Of a DNA stretch of 52,569 nucleotides, positions 24,554 to 37,156 are shown piece after piece. A program made the translations under genes and the position numbers. Origin of the DNA: Specibacter cremeus (GTDB lineage Bacteria > Actinomycetota > Actinomycetes > Actinomycetales > Micrococcaceae). The stretch is from the NCBI RefSeq assembly GCF_003946885.1, contig NZ_RWKQ01000031.1, positions 1-52,569 of the forward strand. The letters run 5' to 3'. Below the pieces are notes generated by a model. The model searched no databases. It saw nothing but the letters and a program-made list of their open reading frames with translations, and was not told the DNA's origin. Position 1 is the stretch's first letter. Each line of letters begins with the position of its first letter.

Positions 24554-27482
24554 CCTTGCGCTTCCCTTCGGGATCAAAAAGCACCGTCTCGGCGACGGTG
24601 ACGGTGACGAGGTCATTGCCGACGGCGGCGACGAGCTTCTCGCCGATCCGGTTGCGGCCGTTCTTGATCAGCGCCAGCCCGAACGACCGGCCCAGCGCGG
24701 CGCTGTGATAGCTGGAGGTGACGAAGCCCTGCATGGGCACGGGCCCGTAGGCGGGGTTCGTGCTCACGCCGGCCTCGACCAGCTGGGTTCCCTCCGGCAG
24801 GCGCAGGGTCGTGTCGTCCGGCAGCACGCTGACCAGGTGCTTGCGGTCGGTGCGGGCCGTATCGGCGCGCTGGTAGGAGCGCTTGCCGATGAAGTCCTTG
24901 GCCTTGGAGACCACCCAGTCCATGCCGGCATCCTGCGGGGTGATGGTGCCGTCGGTGTCCTGGCCGACGATCGGGTAGCCCTTCTCGGCGCGCAGCACAT
25001 GCATGGTTTCGGTGCCGTACGGGGTGATGTTGAACCGCGCCCCGGCGTCCATGACGGAGTTCCACGTCGCCAGCCCGTACCAGGCCGGGACGTTGATCTC
25101 GTAGGCCAGTTCGCCGGAGAAGGAGATTCGGCACACGCGCGCGGCGACGCCGGAGGCCAGCACGGTCTCGCGGAACGCCATGAACGGGAACGCGCCGGCG
25201 TCCTCGGCCGTGCCCAGCTCCAGCGCCGGGGCCAGCTTGGCCAGCACGTCGCGGGAGCGCGGTCCGACGACGGCGATGGTCGTCCACTGTTCGGTCACCG
25301 AGGTGAAGACCACGTCCAGCTCGGGCCATTCGGTCTGCTGCCATTCCTCCAGCCAGTCGAGCACCTTGGCGGCGCCACCGGTGGTGGTGGTCATGAAATA
25401 CCTGTCCTCGTCCAGGCGCAGGGTGACGCCGTCGTCGAAGATCATCCCGTCCGGCGTGCACATGACGCCGTAGCGGGCCAGGCCGGGCGCCAGCTTCTTG
25501 AACGCGTTCGTGTAGATGCGGTTCAGGAATTCGCCGGCGTCCTTGCCGCGGATCTCGATCTTGCCCAGCGTGGTGGCGTCCATGACGCCGACCGAGTCGC
25601 GCACGGCCGCGCATTCGCGCAGCACGGCCGCGTCCATGTCCTCGCCCGGCTGCGGGTAGTACCAGGGCCGCTTCCACTGCCCGACGTCCTCGAACTCCGC
25701 CCCGTGGGCGACGTGCCACGGGTGGATGGACGTCCACCGGGCCGGGTCGAACAGGTCCCCGCGCCTGCGCCCGGCCAGCGCGGCGAACGCCACGGGCGTG
25801 AACGGGGCGCGGTAGGTGGTGGTGCCGATGTCGCCCACGCCCTGGCCGTTCTTCAGCGCGGCGGCGATGACGCCGATGGCGTTGACGCCGCTCGTCTTGC
25901 CCTGGTCGTTGGCGGTGCTGATGGACGTGTACCGCTTCACGTGCTCCACGCTGCGCATGCCGGCTCCGGTGGCGCGGAGCACGTCGGCGACGGTCTGGTC
26001 GCGCTGGAAGTCGACGAAATGGTGGTGCCAGTCCGACGGCGTGCCCTCCCGGCCGGCGACCAGCCACAGCGCGCGGGTGGGGCCGAGTGCGCGGGCCGGA
26101 CGGACGGGGCGGGAGGCCGCGGCCGTGGCGGCGGCCACGGCGTCGGCCGTCGCGAACCCGGCGGCGACGGCCGCACTGGAGCCGGCCGACGCCCCCTCGG
26201 CCAGCGCGTCGATAAGCGCGTAGCTGCCACGGGCGGCGCCGACGACCTGCTGGTCCCGGACCACGCTGGACGGCACGAACCCGACGAGTTCGTCGTCCCA
26301 GCGCAGCTTGCCCTGGCGCTGGCTGTGCAGGTGGACGACCGGCGAGAATCCGCCGGAGACGGCGAGCAGGTCGCAGGAGATCTGTTCGGGCGCGCCGACC
26401 GGTGTGCCGGCATCGTCGATGGCCGCGACGGTGACGGCGCCGAGCACGCTCTCCCCGGCCGTGTCCACGACGGCGCTGCCGGTGATGACGCGCACGTCCG
26501 TGCTGGCGGCGGCAACCTCGGACAGCTCGGTGCGGGCGTCGACGACGGCGGCGACCTCGACGCCGGCGGCGAGCAGGTCCGCGGCGACCTGGTAGGCGCT
26601 GTCGTTCGTGGTGGCGAGGACAACCCGGCGGCCCGCGGCCACGCCGTACCGGTTCAGGTAGGTGCGCACGGCGGAGGCGAGCATGATGCCGGGGCGGTCG
26701 TTGTTTTCGAACACCAGCGGGCGCTCGTGCGCGCCGGTGGCGAGGACCACTTGGCGGGCCCGGATGTGCCAGATGCGTTGGCGGGACACGCCGTCGGCGG
26801 CGGGGGCGGACAGGTGGTCGGTGCGGTTCTGCACGGCGATGACGTAGTTGCTGTCATAGGCGCCGAACGCGGTGGTGCGGTGCAGGACGGTGCATTCGGC
26901 GGCGGAGACCAGCTCGGTCTCCACGTCCTGGACCCAGTCGAGGGCCGGGACGCCGTCCACCGTCTCGCCGCGGCCGGAGAGCAGCGTGCCACCGAGCTCC
27001 GGCTGGTCGTCGATGACGATCACCCGGGCGCCGGTGCGCACGGCGGCGCGGGCGGCGGCCAGCCCGGCCGGGCCGGCCCCGACGACGAGCACGTCGGTGT
27101 GCACGTATTTCTTGTCGTAGACGGCGGTGTCCTCGCTCGGGTCGAGCCGGCCCAGGCCCTCGAGGAGCTCGGCGGAGAGCCCGTCGACCAGCGCCACCGT
27201 GGTGGCCGGCAGCATGGATTCGGCGGCGTGCCCCGGGAACCGGCCGGCGACCTTGACCAGCGCGTTGGATTCCTCGACCCCGGCGGAGACGACGCCGCGC
27301 GGGCGGCCCTGGTAGAGGGACTTGCCGACGGCGATGCGACCGTTGGCGAGCAGGGCGGAGGCGAGCGTGTCGCCGGGGTGGCCGGTGTACTCGGTCCCGT
27401 CGAGCGTGAAGCGCCACGTGATGGTGCGGTCGATGCGCCCGCCGGTGGCCAGGCGGTGCGGCGCGGAATTCGGGGAGGTCAT
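24546..27482 (-). CDS. soxA: Sarcosine oxidase alpha subunit
   Basis: 978 aa, the usual size. An N-terminal 2Fe-2S-ferredoxin-like and FAD/NAD-binding part ([18 protein letters not shown] near residue 131) is followed by a C-terminal aminomethyltransferase (GcvT-like) folate domain from about residue 600 ([19 protein letters not shown]). It binds NAD and THF and receives the methyl carbon of sarcosine as 5,10-methylene-THF. The ATG at 27482 lies 4 nt after the soxD stop. A long reading frame continues upstream of this ATG but runs through soxD in the wrong frame, so I reject it. Confidence 0.95.
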   Translation of the reverse strand: MTSPNSAPHRLATGGRIDRTITWRFTLDGTEYTGHPGDTLASALLANGRIAVGKSLYQGRPRGVVSAGVEESNALVKVAGRFPGHAAESMLPATTVALVDGLSAELLEGLGRLDPSEDTAVYDKKYVHTDVLVVGAGPAGLAAARAAVRTGARVIVIDDQPELGGTLLSGRGETVDGVPALDWVQDVETELVSAAECTVLHRTTAFGAYDSNYVIAVQNRTDHLSAPAADGVSRQRIWHIRARQVVLATGAHERPLVFENNDRPGIMLASAVRTYLNRYGVAAGRRVVLATTNDSAYQVAADLLAAGVEVAAVVDARTELSEVAAASTDVRVITGSAVVDTAGESVLGAVTVAAIDDAGTPVGAPEQISCDLLAVSGGFSPVVHLHSQRQGKLRWDDELVGFVPSSVVRDQQVVGAARGSYALIDALAEGASAGSSAAVAAGFATADAVAAATAAASRPVRPARALGPTRALWLVAGREGTPSDWHHHFVDFQRDQTVADVLRATGAGMRSVEHVKRYTSISTANDQGKTSGVNAIGVIAAALKNGQGVGDIGTTTYRAPFTPVAFAALAGRRRGDLFDPARWTSIHPWHVAHGAEFEDVGQWKRPWYYPQPGEDMDAAVLRECAAVRDSVGVMDATTLGKIEIRGKDAGEFLNRIYTNAFKKLAPGLARYGVMCTPDGMIFDDGVTLRLDEDRYFMTTTTGGAAKVLDWLEEWQQTEWPELDVVFTSVTEQWTTIAVVGPRSRDVLAKLAPALELGTAEDAGAFPFMAFRETVLASGVAARVCRISFSGELAYEINVPAWYGLATWNSVMDAGARFNITPYGTETMHVLRAEKGYPIVGQDTDGTITPQDAGMDWVVSKAKDFIGKRSYQRADTARTDRKHLVSVLPDDTTLRLPEGTQLVEAGVSTNPAYGPVPMQGFVTSSYHSAALGRSFGLALIKNGRNRIGEKLVAAVGNDLVTVTVAETVLFDPEGKRKDG

Positions 27483-27486
27483 GTCC

Positions 27487-27786
27487 TCAGGCCCCTTTCT
27501 GCTGGGTGGTGGCGGTGGCGGGCTGGGGTGCGCCCATCGGGTAGACGGCGTGCACGTCGTAGCTGACGGTGTCGCGGAGCATGTTGAACCACTGCCGGCA
27601 GCCGGTGCTGTGCACCCAGCGCTCGGCGAACACGCCCTTCGGGTTCTCCCGGTAGAACAGGTACCGGGACCATTCGACGTCGCTGAGGTCGGCCGGGTTC
27701 TCCGGGTAGGGCACGTGGGCCTGGCCACCGTAGTGGAACTCGGTCTCGTCCCGCGGGCCGCAATTGGGGCAGGTGAATAGCAGCAT
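27487..27786 (-). CDS. soxD: Sarcosine oxidase delta subunit
   Basis: 99 aa. The N terminus [20 protein letters not shown] carries the CPNC pair, and [15 protein letters not shown] holds further Zn ligands, as in known delta subunits that bind one zinc. It is a structural subunit of the heterotetramer. It lies between soxB and soxA with gaps of 14 and 4 nt, the standard B-D-A-G order. The ribosome site AAGGAGCACACC is strong. Confidence 0.95.
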   Translation of the reverse strand: MLLFTCPNCGPRDETEFHYGGQAHVPYPENPADLSDVEWSRYLFYRENPKGVFAERWVHSTGCRQWFNMLRDTVSYDVHAVYPMGAPQPATATTQQKGA

Positions 27787-27800
27787 GGTGTGCTCCTTCC

Positions 27801-29021
27801 TTAGTGGGCGACGGCGGCGGCGCCGTGTTCGTCGATGAGGGCGCCGGTTTCGAAGCGATCCAGCGAGAACGGCTCGTTGAGGCGGTGCGGGGCGCCGGTG
27901 GCGATGGTGTGGGCGAATGTGAGCCCGGCGGCCGGGGTCCCCTTGAACCCGCCGGTCCCCCACCCGCAGTTGACGTACATGTTCTCCACCGGGGTCAGCC
28001 CCACGATGGGCGAGGCATCCAGCGTGGTGTCCACGATGCCGCCCCAGGTGCGCAGCACGTGCGCCCGGGCGAAGATGGGGAAGAGTTCGACGGCGGCGGC
28101 CATCTGCTCCTCGATCACGTGGAAGGAGCCGCGCTGGCCGTAGCCGTTGTACGAGTCGATGCCGGCGCCCATGACGAGTTCGCCCTTGTGCGCCTGGGAC
28201 ACGTACACGTGCACGTGGTTGGACATGACGACCGTCGGGTGCACGGGCTCGTGCAGCTCGGACACCAGGGCCTGCAGCGGGTGGGACTGGATGGGCAGCT
28301 TGAACCCGGCCAGCTCGGCCAGCACGGAGCTGTGGCCGGCGGCGGCCAGGCCGACCTTGCCGGTGTGGATGGTGCCCCGCGTGGTCTGCACCCCGGTGAC
28401 GCGGTTCCCGTCCTTGAGGAACCCGGTCACCTCGCAGTTCTGGATGATGTCCACGCCCAGCTCATCGCATTTGCGCGCGAACGCCCAAGCCACGTGGTCG
28501 TGCTTGGCGATGCCGGCCCGCGGCTGGTAGGTGGCGCCCATGACCGGGTAGCGGATGTTGTCGCTCGTGTTCAGGATCGGGCACAATTCCTTGACCTGCT
28601 GCGGGTCCAGCCATTCGGCGTCGACGCCGTTGAGCTTGTTGGCCCCGACCCGGCGGATGCTCTCACGCACGTCGCCGAGCGTGTGGGCCAGGTTCATGAC
28701 CCCGCGCTGGCTGAACAGGAAGTCGTACTCCAGTTCCTCGGGCAGGATCTCCCACAGCTTCAGCGCCTGCTCGTACATGGCGGCGCTCTCGTCCCACAGG
28801 TAGTTGGAACGGATGATGGTCGTGTTGCGGGCCATGTTGCCGCCGGCCAGCCAGCCCTTCTCCAGGATGGCGATGTTCGTCATCCCGTGGTTCTTGGCCA
28901 GGTAGTAGGCGGTGGCCAGGCCGTGCCCGCCGCCGCCGACGATCACGGCGTCGTAGGAGGACTTGGGGTCCGGGTTCCGCCACAGGAAGTCCGGGTGTTC
29001 GGGAAGCAGGTCGGCACTCAC
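27801..29021 (-). CDS. soxB: Sarcosine oxidase beta subunit
   Basis: 406 aa. The Rossmann motif [19 protein letters not shown] is at residues ~27-45. [20 protein letters not shown] contains H174, which by position fits the family histidine that holds FMN covalently (near residue 173 in characterised enzymes). The subunit oxidises sarcosine at its FAD site and passes electrons through FMN to oxygen, giving H2O2. The GTG at 29021 overlaps the glyA stop (GTGA), so translation is coupled. Confidence 0.95.
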   Translation of the reverse strand: MSADLLPEHPDFLWRNPDPKSSYDAVIVGGGGHGLATAYYLAKNHGMTNIAILEKGWLAGGNMARNTTIIRSNYLWDESAAMYEQALKLWEILPEELEYDFLFSQRGVMNLAHTLGDVRESIRRVGANKLNGVDAEWLDPQQVKELCPILNTSDNIRYPVMGATYQPRAGIAKHDHVAWAFARKCDELGVDIIQNCEVTGFLKDGNRVTGVQTTRGTIHTGKVGLAAAGHSSVLAELAGFKLPIQSHPLQALVSELHEPVHPTVVMSNHVHVYVSQAHKGELVMGAGIDSYNGYGQRGSFHVIEEQMAAAVELFPIFARAHVLRTWGGIVDTTLDASPIVGLTPVENMYVNCGWGTGGFKGTPAAGLTFAHTIATGAPHRLNEPFSLDRFETGALIDEHGAAAVAH

Positions 29022-30355
29022 TGGACGTCTCCGTTCGTGTTGGTTTCGGCCGCGGCCGGCGCGACGCCGTCGGACAGGTTGGGGTACAGGGGGAATTTGG
29101 CGGCCAGCACGCTGACCCGGTCGCGGAGCAGGGTGGCGAGGTCGTCGTCGAGCTCGCCTCCCTGGCTTCCACGCAGCGCGGTGGCGATGATGTCGGCGAC
29201 CTCGGTGAATTCGGCGCGGCCGAATCCGCGGGTGGCCAGCGCCGGCGTGCCGATGCGCAGCCCGGAGGACACCATGGGCGGGCGCGGGTCGAAGGGGACG
29301 GCGTTGCGGTTGACGGTGATGCCGATCCGGTGCAGCCGGTCCTCGCCCTGCTGGCCGTCGAGGTCGGAGTGGCGCAGGTCCACGAGGACCAGGTGCACGT
29401 CGGTGCCGCCGTTGACGACGGAGATGCCGGCGGCCGCGACGTCGTCGGACAGCAGGCGCTCGGCCAGGATCTTCGCGCCTTCCAGGGTGCGCTGCTGGCG
29501 TTCCTTGAATGCCTCGGAGGCGGCGATCTTGAAGGCGACGGCCTTGGCGGCGATCACATGCTCCAGCGGTCCGCCCTGCTGGCCGGGGAACACGGCGGAG
29601 TTGATCTTCTTGGCCAGCCCGGCCTTGCTGAGGATGACGCCGCCGCGCGGCCCGCCGAGGGTCTTGTGCGTGGTGGTGGTCACGACGTCGGCGTAGGGCA
29701 CCGGGTTCGGGTGCAGCCCGGCGGCCACCAGCCCGGCGAAGTGGGCCATGTCCACCATGAGGTAGGCGCCGACCAGATCGGCGATGCGGCGGAACTCGGC
29801 GAAGTCGAGCTGCCGGGAGTAGGCGGACCAGCCGGCCACGATCAGCTTGGGCCGGTGTTCGAGGGCCAGTGCCTCGACCTCGGCCATGTCCACCAGCAGG
29901 TCCTTCTCATTCACGTGGTACGGCACCACGTTGTAGAGCTTGCCGGAGAAGTTGATCCGCATGCCGTGCGTGAGGTGGCCGCCGTGGGCCAGGTCCAGGC
30001 CCAGGATCGTGTCGCCCGGATCCAGCAGCGCGAACATGGCGGCGGCGTTGGCCTGCGCCCCGGAGTGGGGCTGGACGTTGGCCGCCTCGGCGCCGAAGAG
30101 CGCCTTGACCCGGTCGATGGCGAGCTGCTCGATCACATCGACGTGTTCGCAGCCGCCGTAGTAGCGCTTGCCGGGGTACCCCTCGGCGTACTTGTTCGTC
30201 AGGACCGAACCCTGGGCCGCCATCACGGCAGTGGGCGCGAAGTTCTCCGACGCGATCATCTCCAGCGTGGTCTGCTGGCGTTCCAATTCCTGCGCGATGG
30301 CTGCCTCGACCTCCGCGTCGATGCCGGCAAGGGTGCCGGTGAGCACATCAACCAT
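29018..30355 (-). CDS. glyA: Serine hydroxymethyltransferase
   Basis: 445 aa. The PLP lysine is in [14 protein letters not shown] near residue 235; other family blocks are [19 protein letters not shown] and [13 protein letters not shown]. It joins the glycine and 5,10-methylene-THF produced by sarcosine oxidase into serine. The ATG at 30355 has GAAGGAG at the right distance, so the 15-residue upstream extension is rejected. It is the first gene of the operon running to purU. A tail of ~20 Ala/Thr-rich residues ([15 protein letters not shown]) follows the folded domain. Confidence 0.93.
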   Translation of the reverse strand: MVDVLTGTLAGIDAEVEAAIAQELERQQTTLEMIASENFAPTAVMAAQGSVLTNKYAEGYPGKRYYGGCEHVDVIEQLAIDRVKALFGAEAANVQPHSGAQANAAAMFALLDPGDTILGLDLAHGGHLTHGMRINFSGKLYNVVPYHVNEKDLLVDMAEVEALALEHRPKLIVAGWSAYSRQLDFAEFRRIADLVGAYLMVDMAHFAGLVAAGLHPNPVPYADVVTTTTHKTLGGPRGGVILSKAGLAKKINSAVFPGQQGGPLEHVIAAKAVAFKIAASEAFKERQQRTLEGAKILAERLLSDDVAAAGISVVNGGTDVHLVLVDLRHSDLDGQQGEDRLHRIGITVNRNAVPFDPRPPMVSSGLRIGTPALATRGFGRAEFTEVADIIATALRGSQGGELDDDLATLLRDRVSVLAAKFPLYPNLSDGVAPAAAETNTNGDVQ

Positions 30356-30400
30356 GGGTAGCTCCTTCGAAAATCCTCGTTGTCCAAAACTATTACTCAA

Positions 30401-30444
30401 CTAATACCTGACTGATATATTAGATTGAGTGCAACAATATGTTG
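30401..30444. promoter_or_regulatory. Divergent control region between glyA and the GntR gene
   Basis: This AT-rich stretch stands out from its GC-rich surroundings. CTAATA (30401-30406) and TATTAG (30418-30423) form an inverted repeat. CAACA-ATA-TGTTG (30432-30444) is a second palindrome. The decamer ACTGATATAT at 30411-30420 is also present upstream of the fchA operon at 37162-37171. These are likely binding sites of the adjacent GntR regulator. Confidence 0.55.
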
Positions 30445-30518
30445 TAGATCACGCCACGTCAAGGGCCCGGCGGAACGGGACTTCGCCGGGCGCCCACGAA
30501 CCACCGAGGAGGAGAGAG

Positions 30519-31190
30519 ATGAGCCTGGCCCTGGACGACGAGCCCACCATGGACGCGGACCTGCCGCTGTCCGAACAGGCCTACCGGCAACTGCGGGACC
30601 AGCTGATCATGCTGGAGATCCGGCCCGGCGACGCCATCAACGACTCGTCACTGGCCGTGAAACTCGGCGTCGGCCGCACGCCTGTGCGGGAGGCGCTCAA
30701 GCGCCTGGAAGGTGACCACCTGGTCGTGTCCTATCCACGCCGGGGCACGTTCGCCACGCGCGTGGACATCACCGAGCTGGCCGACATCTCCGAGATCCGC
30801 GAGTTGCTCGAGCCGCTGGCGGCCCGGCGGGCAGCCCGGACCGCCACCCCGGACATGCGCACCGCGCTTCGGACCCTGGCCGCCGACATCGCCGCGTCGG
30901 ATCCCAGCGATGCGGACCAGCGCGCGCTCATGCGCTACGACATCATGGTGCACCGGCAGATCTATGCGGCTGCGGCGAACCCGCACCTGGAGGACGTGCT
31001 GATCCGGTACGACAACCTGGCCACCCGCATCTGGTGCCTGGTGCTGGACAAGATCCCGTCCGTGGCCGGACACATCACCGAACACGTCGACCTGCTCCAG
31101 GCCATTGCCGACGGTGACGGCGAACGGGCCGGCGCCCTTGCCCTGGCGCATGTGACCAGTTTCGAGCGGACGGTGCGCAGCGTGCTCTAG
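30519..31190 (+). CDS. GntR-family regulator (FCD subgroup)
   Basis: 223 aa. The winged-helix domain covers residues ~15-80 (SEQAYRQLRDQLIMLEIRPG, then VGRTPVREALKRLEGD), and an all-helical FCD ligand domain ~90-220 has the metal-binding His residues in MVHRQIYAAAANPHLED and ITEHVDLLQAI. The ATG at 30519 follows GAGGAGGAGAG. It is divergent from the sarcosine operon, so control of that operon by a methylglycine or folate-cycle metabolite is a reasonable guess. Confidence 0.88.
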   Translation: MSLALDDEPTMDADLPLSEQAYRQLRDQLIMLEIRPGDAINDSSLAVKLGVGRTPVREALKRLEGDHLVVSYPRRGTFATRVDITELADISEIRELLEPLAARRAARTATPDMRTALRTLAADIAASDPSDADQRALMRYDIMVHRQIYAAAANPHLEDVLIRYDNLATRIWCLVLDKIPSVAGHITEHVDLLQAIADGDGERAGALALAHVTSFERTVRSVL

Positions 31191-31201
31191 CGCTCTGCAG
31201 C

Positions 31202-31223
31202 CCCGGCCTCATGCGTGGCCGGG
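31202..31223. terminator. Hairpin between convergent GntR genes
   Basis: CCCGGCC and GGCCGGG form a 7-bp stem with an 8-nt loop in the 56-bp gap between the two convergent GntR genes. There is no T run. A bidirectional terminator is likely by position. Confidence 0.5.
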
Positions 31224-31246
31224 ATAGCGCGGCCGACAAGCCGGGC

Positions 31247-31888
31247 CTAGAGGATGCTGCGGATGCGTTCCTCGAAGTGTGTGACGTGTTCCTCGGCGAG
31301 CAGGGCCGCCTTGTCCGCATCGCCGTCGATGATGGCCTGAAGCAGGGTGATGTGTTCGCTGAGGTTTCCACCAATCGAGGGCAGCCGGTCCAGGACGAAA
31401 TTCCACAGCCGCAAGGACAGGTTGAAGTACGCGGCCAGGGTGGTTTCGAGGTAGGAGTTGCGCATGACGGCGTAGATCTGGCGGTGGATAGAGGCATCGA
31501 AGTTCATCTGCTGGGCCGCCGGCATCGTCTGCGAGCCGTCGATCTGCTCGATCAGCTCACGCAACTTCCGGCGATCGGCGGCGGTGGCCCGCTCGGCCGC
31601 ACACCGGGCCGCGTAGGATTCCATCACCCGGCGTGCGTCCGAGATCAGCCGCAAATCGAGGATATTGACATCGGCCACGATGGTCCCCCGGCGCGAATAC
31701 ACCGTGAGCATCCGGTCCGATTCGAGCCGCTTGACCGCTTCGCGCATGGGCGTCCGGCCCACGCCGAGTTCGCTCATCAGCGCATCTTCATCCAGTGCGC
31801 TGCCCGGGGGCAGCCGCATATCGATGATGCGGTCGCGCAATTCGATGTATGCGTATTCGGCCATGGTGAGCGATTCGGTCCGTTGCAT
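31247..31888 (-). CDS. GntR-family regulator (FCD subgroup), second copy
   Basis: 213 aa and a paralogue of the GntR protein at 30519. It shows the same layout: helix-turn-helix with VGRTPMREAVKRLESDRM, and an FCD domain with IHRQIYAVMRNSYLE and LSEHITLLQAIIDGD. The ATG at 31888 is preceded by GGAGGTAGGC; an internal ATG at 31864 lacks a site. It lies downstream of the dimethylglycine oxidase operon on the same strand after a 253-bp gap that contains its own promoter region. TCACT/AGTGA half-sites near 31928-31950 are a possible operator. It probably controls the dimethylglycine operon. Confidence 0.87.
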   Translation of the reverse strand: MQRTESLTMAEYAYIELRDRIIDMRLPPGSALDEDALMSELGVGRTPMREAVKRLESDRMLTVYSRRGTIVADVNILDLRLISDARRVMESYAARCAAERATAADRRKLRELIEQIDGSQTMPAAQQMNFDASIHRQIYAVMRNSYLETTLAAYFNLSLRLWNFVLDRLPSIGGNLSEHITLLQAIIDGDADKAALLAEEHVTHFEERIRSIL

Positions 31889-32141
31889 TGCCTACCTCCC
31901 CTCGCCGAATCGGGCGGGATCTCGAGTTCACTATGAATTTACACCAGTGATTGCGCGGCAAATCCGCACGGCCAGCCTTGTCCGCACGCGCCGCGAACCT
32001 GCGCGCAATGAGGTGAGCCAGGTTGCCGCTGGCGTGAGGGTGTGCCGGCGGCACCGAAGCTGAGCAGGTGACGCAGATCGAGCGCACACGCTCACCAGGG
32101 GCAAGCAGGAGCTCGGACACCCAAACAGGCCCCTCGGGTCA

Positions 32142-34640
<2,499 letters not shown>

Positions 34641-34695
34641 CTATGGGACGTCGAGCGGTCGTTGTTGCGGGTACTGGGTCAGTGGCCCAGGGGCG

Positions 34696-35607
34696 TCACT
34701 TGAACACGATCGTGCTGTTTCCGGTGATCATCACACGATGCTGGGCGTGCCAGCGGACAGCCCTGGCCAGGGCCTGGGACTCGGCGTCCTGGCCCGCCGT
34801 GGTCAGCTCTGCCGGGCCGTAGCGGTGGTCCACCCGGATCACCTCCTGCTCGATGATCGGTCCTTCATCCAAATCCCCGGTCACATAGTGGGCGGTTGCA
34901 CCAACCTGTTTGACCCCCCGGTCATAGGCCTGGTGGTACGGCCTGGCCCCTTTGAACCCGGGCAGGAAGGAGTGATGGATGTTGATCGCCCTGCCCGCGA
35001 GCCGGGTGCACAACGCGTCGGAAAGCACCTGCATGTAGCGGGCGAGCACGACCAGGTCGATCTGGTACTCCGCAATGAGCTCCAGCAGGCGGGCCTCGGC
35101 CGCCGGTTTGCTCTCCGCGGTGACGGGGACGTGTATGAACGGAAGACCGGCAGATTCCGCCATCTGGCGTAGATCCTCATGATTGGAGATCACCATGGCG
35201 ATGTCGGCACCCAGCGTGCCGGAACGCCATCGGTAGATCAAGTCATTGAGACAGTGGCCGAACTTGGAAACCATGACCGCGATCCGGGGAACCCGCTCGT
35301 CGTGGAATTGAAAGTCCATGTCGTAGTCGCGAGCGACCAGGGAGAATTCCGCCGCCAGGTCCGCCGCGGAAGCCGGACCTTCCGTGCCGGCGAAGACGGT
35401 ACGGAGGTAAAGCACGCCCCGGCGGCTGTCATCGAACTGTTGGTGCTCGACGATGTCGTAAAGTCTGTCCGCCAGGAACTTGGTCACCGCGTGCACGATT
35501 CCCGGCTGCTCCAGGCAGGAGAGGGTGAGAACATAGGTGCTGGGCACGACGGCGGCGTCAGGGCGCGACGGTGCGCTGTCCAACCGTGGAGCGAGTGTTG
35601 AGGTCAT
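34696..35607 (-). CDS. purU: Formyltetrahydrofolate deformylase (dimethylglycine operon copy)
   Basis: 303 aa. An ACT domain (residues ~25-105, VLTLSCLEQPGIVHAVTKFL) is followed by the formyltransferase domain with NIHHSFLPGFKGARPYHQAY and DLDEGPII. It has the same reaction as the copy at 21675 but a longer N terminus. The ATG at 35607 has GGAGACATC upstream. It lies between folD and dmg, so formate release can keep pace with one-carbon units coming from dimethylglycine oxidase. Confidence 0.92.
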   Translation of the reverse strand: MTSTLAPRLDSAPSRPDAAVVPSTYVLTLSCLEQPGIVHAVTKFLADRLYDIVEHQQFDDSRRGVLYLRTVFAGTEGPASAADLAAEFSLVARDYDMDFQFHDERVPRIAVMVSKFGHCLNDLIYRWRSGTLGADIAMVISNHEDLRQMAESAGLPFIHVPVTAESKPAAEARLLELIAEYQIDLVVLARYMQVLSDALCTRLAGRAINIHHSFLPGFKGARPYHQAYDRGVKQVGATAHYVTGDLDEGPIIEQEVIRVDHRYGPAELTTAGQDAESQALARAVRWHAQHRVMITGNSTIVFK

Positions 35608-35626
35608 GATGTCTCCGTAACTGTGG

Positions 35627-36508
35627 CTAACTGCCGATTCCGGCTGGGGTGAAGTTTTGGCCCTGCGCGCGCAGGGCGGCGCTGGTGGTATGCAGCAGAA
35701 GCAGCGAGGTGGTGACGGCGCCAACCCCGCCCGGCACCGGGCTGAGCGCGGCGGCGAGCGGTCCGACGTCGTTCGCATCGACGTCTCCCACCAAGCCTTC
35801 CTTTGGGTCGGCATTGGTGCCTACGTCGATGACGACGGCACCGGGTGCGACGTGTTCGGAAGTGAGCAGGCGGGCCTTGCCGACGGCGGCGACGACGACG
35901 TCCGCCCTCCGCGTGACGTCCTGAAGGTTGCTGCTGCGCGAGTGGCACACGGTGATTGTCGCGTTCTTGTTCAGGAGCAAATGGAACAGTGGCTTGCCGA
36001 CCACGGCGGAGCGCCCCACAATGACCGCTTCACGGCCTTCGACGTCGATCTGATATTCATCCAGCAGGGTCATCACCGCCTCGGCCGTGGCGGGAGCAAA
36101 TGCCTGCAAGCCCGCGGCCAGCAACCCCAACGACACCGGGTTTGCCCCGTCCACGTCCTTTTCGGGCGAAATGGCACGTGCGACATCCCCAAGGTCAATG
36201 CCACCGGGAAGCGGCGTCTGCAGAATGATTCCGTGTACCGCATGGTCGGTGCTGAGCCGTTCCAGGGTCGCCCGGATAGTCACCTCGCCGGCGCACGGCC
36301 CGAGATCGTGGACCGCGGCATTGACTCCGAGTTTCGCGGCCGAGGACACGAGTGATCGCACATACCAGGAGCTGGACTCATCATCGTTGGCGGTCACGAT
36401 GGCCAGAGTCGCCTCGCGGCCAAGCTGCGTCAGCTCCTCAACCTGCCTTCCGACGTCCGCCCTGATCCGCTCCGCCGCCGGCTGCCCGGACAAGATTCGG
36501 GCGCTCAT
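35627..36508 (-). CDS. folD: FolD-like methylene-THF dehydrogenase lacking the catalytic lysine
   Basis: 293 aa with the two-domain FolD fold: GIILQTPLPGGIDL near residue 94, KDVDGANP, VIVGRSAVVGKPL and the C-terminal PVPGGVGAVTT. In E. coli FolD the sequence YVASK ends in catalytic Lys54; the aligned motif here is YVRSL, so Leu53 replaces the lysine. The PCTP motif is also absent and reads FAPATAEA. Gln and Asp of the folate site are kept. Lysine is essential for the cyclohydrolase step, so this protein is probably a dehydrogenase only. It overlaps fchA by four bases. Confidence 0.9.
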   Translation of the reverse strand: MSARILSGQPAAERIRADVGRQVEELTQLGREATLAIVTANDDESSSWYVRSLVSSAAKLGVNAAVHDLGPCAGEVTIRATLERLSTDHAVHGIILQTPLPGGIDLGDVARAISPEKDVDGANPVSLGLLAAGLQAFAPATAEAVMTLLDEYQIDVEGREAVIVGRSAVVGKPLFHLLLNKNATITVCHSRSSNLQDVTRRADVVVAAVGKARLLTSEHVAPGAVVIDVGTNADPKEGLVGDVDANDVGPLAAALSPVPGGVGAVTTSLLLLHTTSAALRAQGQNFTPAGIGS

Positions 36509-37137
36509 CCGCGAATCACCTCACGTACCTGGTCGCCGATCCGCTGGCTTCGAGACAGGATGCCGTCCACTCGCCCCACCTGCTTTCGAAGAGCCGATTT
36601 CTCTTGCTCGTCTTGGACTCCGGGGAGATTGACCTCGAGGTTGATCCTGGCTGTGGCCGCGCCTGCCCGCAAGGACTCCGACGCGGCGCCCACATCAGAG
36701 ATCACGCTTTTGTTGCCGATGGGCAGCAGCTCCTCGGCGACAGCCACCAGACGTTCGGCGATGTCGACGACGTCCGCCGGGGGCTTGGCGGCAGCCCGAA
36801 CGGCGTCGGCCAGCCGCAGCGAACGTTCCCGCCGTTCGTCCGCCGTGACATTGGGCAGGCGATACACGGCGCCCACCGCCGCAAACGCTGCCTCGTCATC
36901 TTCGGCCGCACGCAGAGCGGACTCGGCCAGCCGGCCGCACTCCTCGACCAGCCGTTCGACGGTTTCCTGGTGGTCCGCGAATTTCGCCCCAGACGTGTAC
37001 CGGGCGACCATGCCTAATAGCGCAGCGGCCTGGGCAACATTCAGGCCCGAAGCGGCACCCCCGCCCGGAGCGGGGACCCGCTGCCCCAATCGATCGATGT
37101 AGGAACCGATTTGTTCGTCGCGGATTAGCGCCATCAT
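36505..37137 (-). CDS. Cyclodeaminase/cyclohydrolase family protein (FchA-like)
   Basis: About 210 aa, matching the C-terminal cyclodeaminase domain of formiminotransferase-cyclodeaminase and clostridial FchA methenyl-THF cyclohydrolase (PF04961). Typical blocks are VPAPGGGAASGLNVAQAAAL near residue 21 and a helical bundle with IGNKSVISDVGAASESLRAG. No formiminotransferase domain is present. By context it should convert methenyl-THF to 10-formyl-THF, the step the neighbouring FolD seems unable to do. Two ATG codons (37137, 37134) follow GAGAGG; the second has the better spacing. It is the first gene of the operon. Confidence 0.88.
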   Translation of the reverse strand: MMALIRDEQIGSYIDRLGQRVPAPGGGAASGLNVAQAAALLGMVARYTSGAKFADHQETVERLVEECGRLAESALRAAEDDEAAFAAVGAVYRLPNVTADERRERSLRLADAVRAAAKPPADVVDIAERLVAVAEELLPIGNKSVISDVGAASESLRAGAATARINLEVNLPGVQDEQEKSALRKQVGRVDGILSRSQRIGDQVREVIRG

Positions 37138-37156
37138 CAGCCTCTCATCTTTGAAA

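Noticed and set aside
21726-27566. A 1946-codon open frame on the plus strand, antisense to purU, sdaA and the sox genes
   Set aside because: It mirrors well-conserved minus-strand genes. Its translation is low-complexity (His, Gly, Arg, Val rich), as expected for the complement of high-GC coding DNA, and it has no domain.
27483-27728. Upstream extension of the soxA frame
   Set aside because: It runs through soxD in the wrong frame. The ATG at 27482 lies 4 nt after the soxD stop and gives the normal N terminus.
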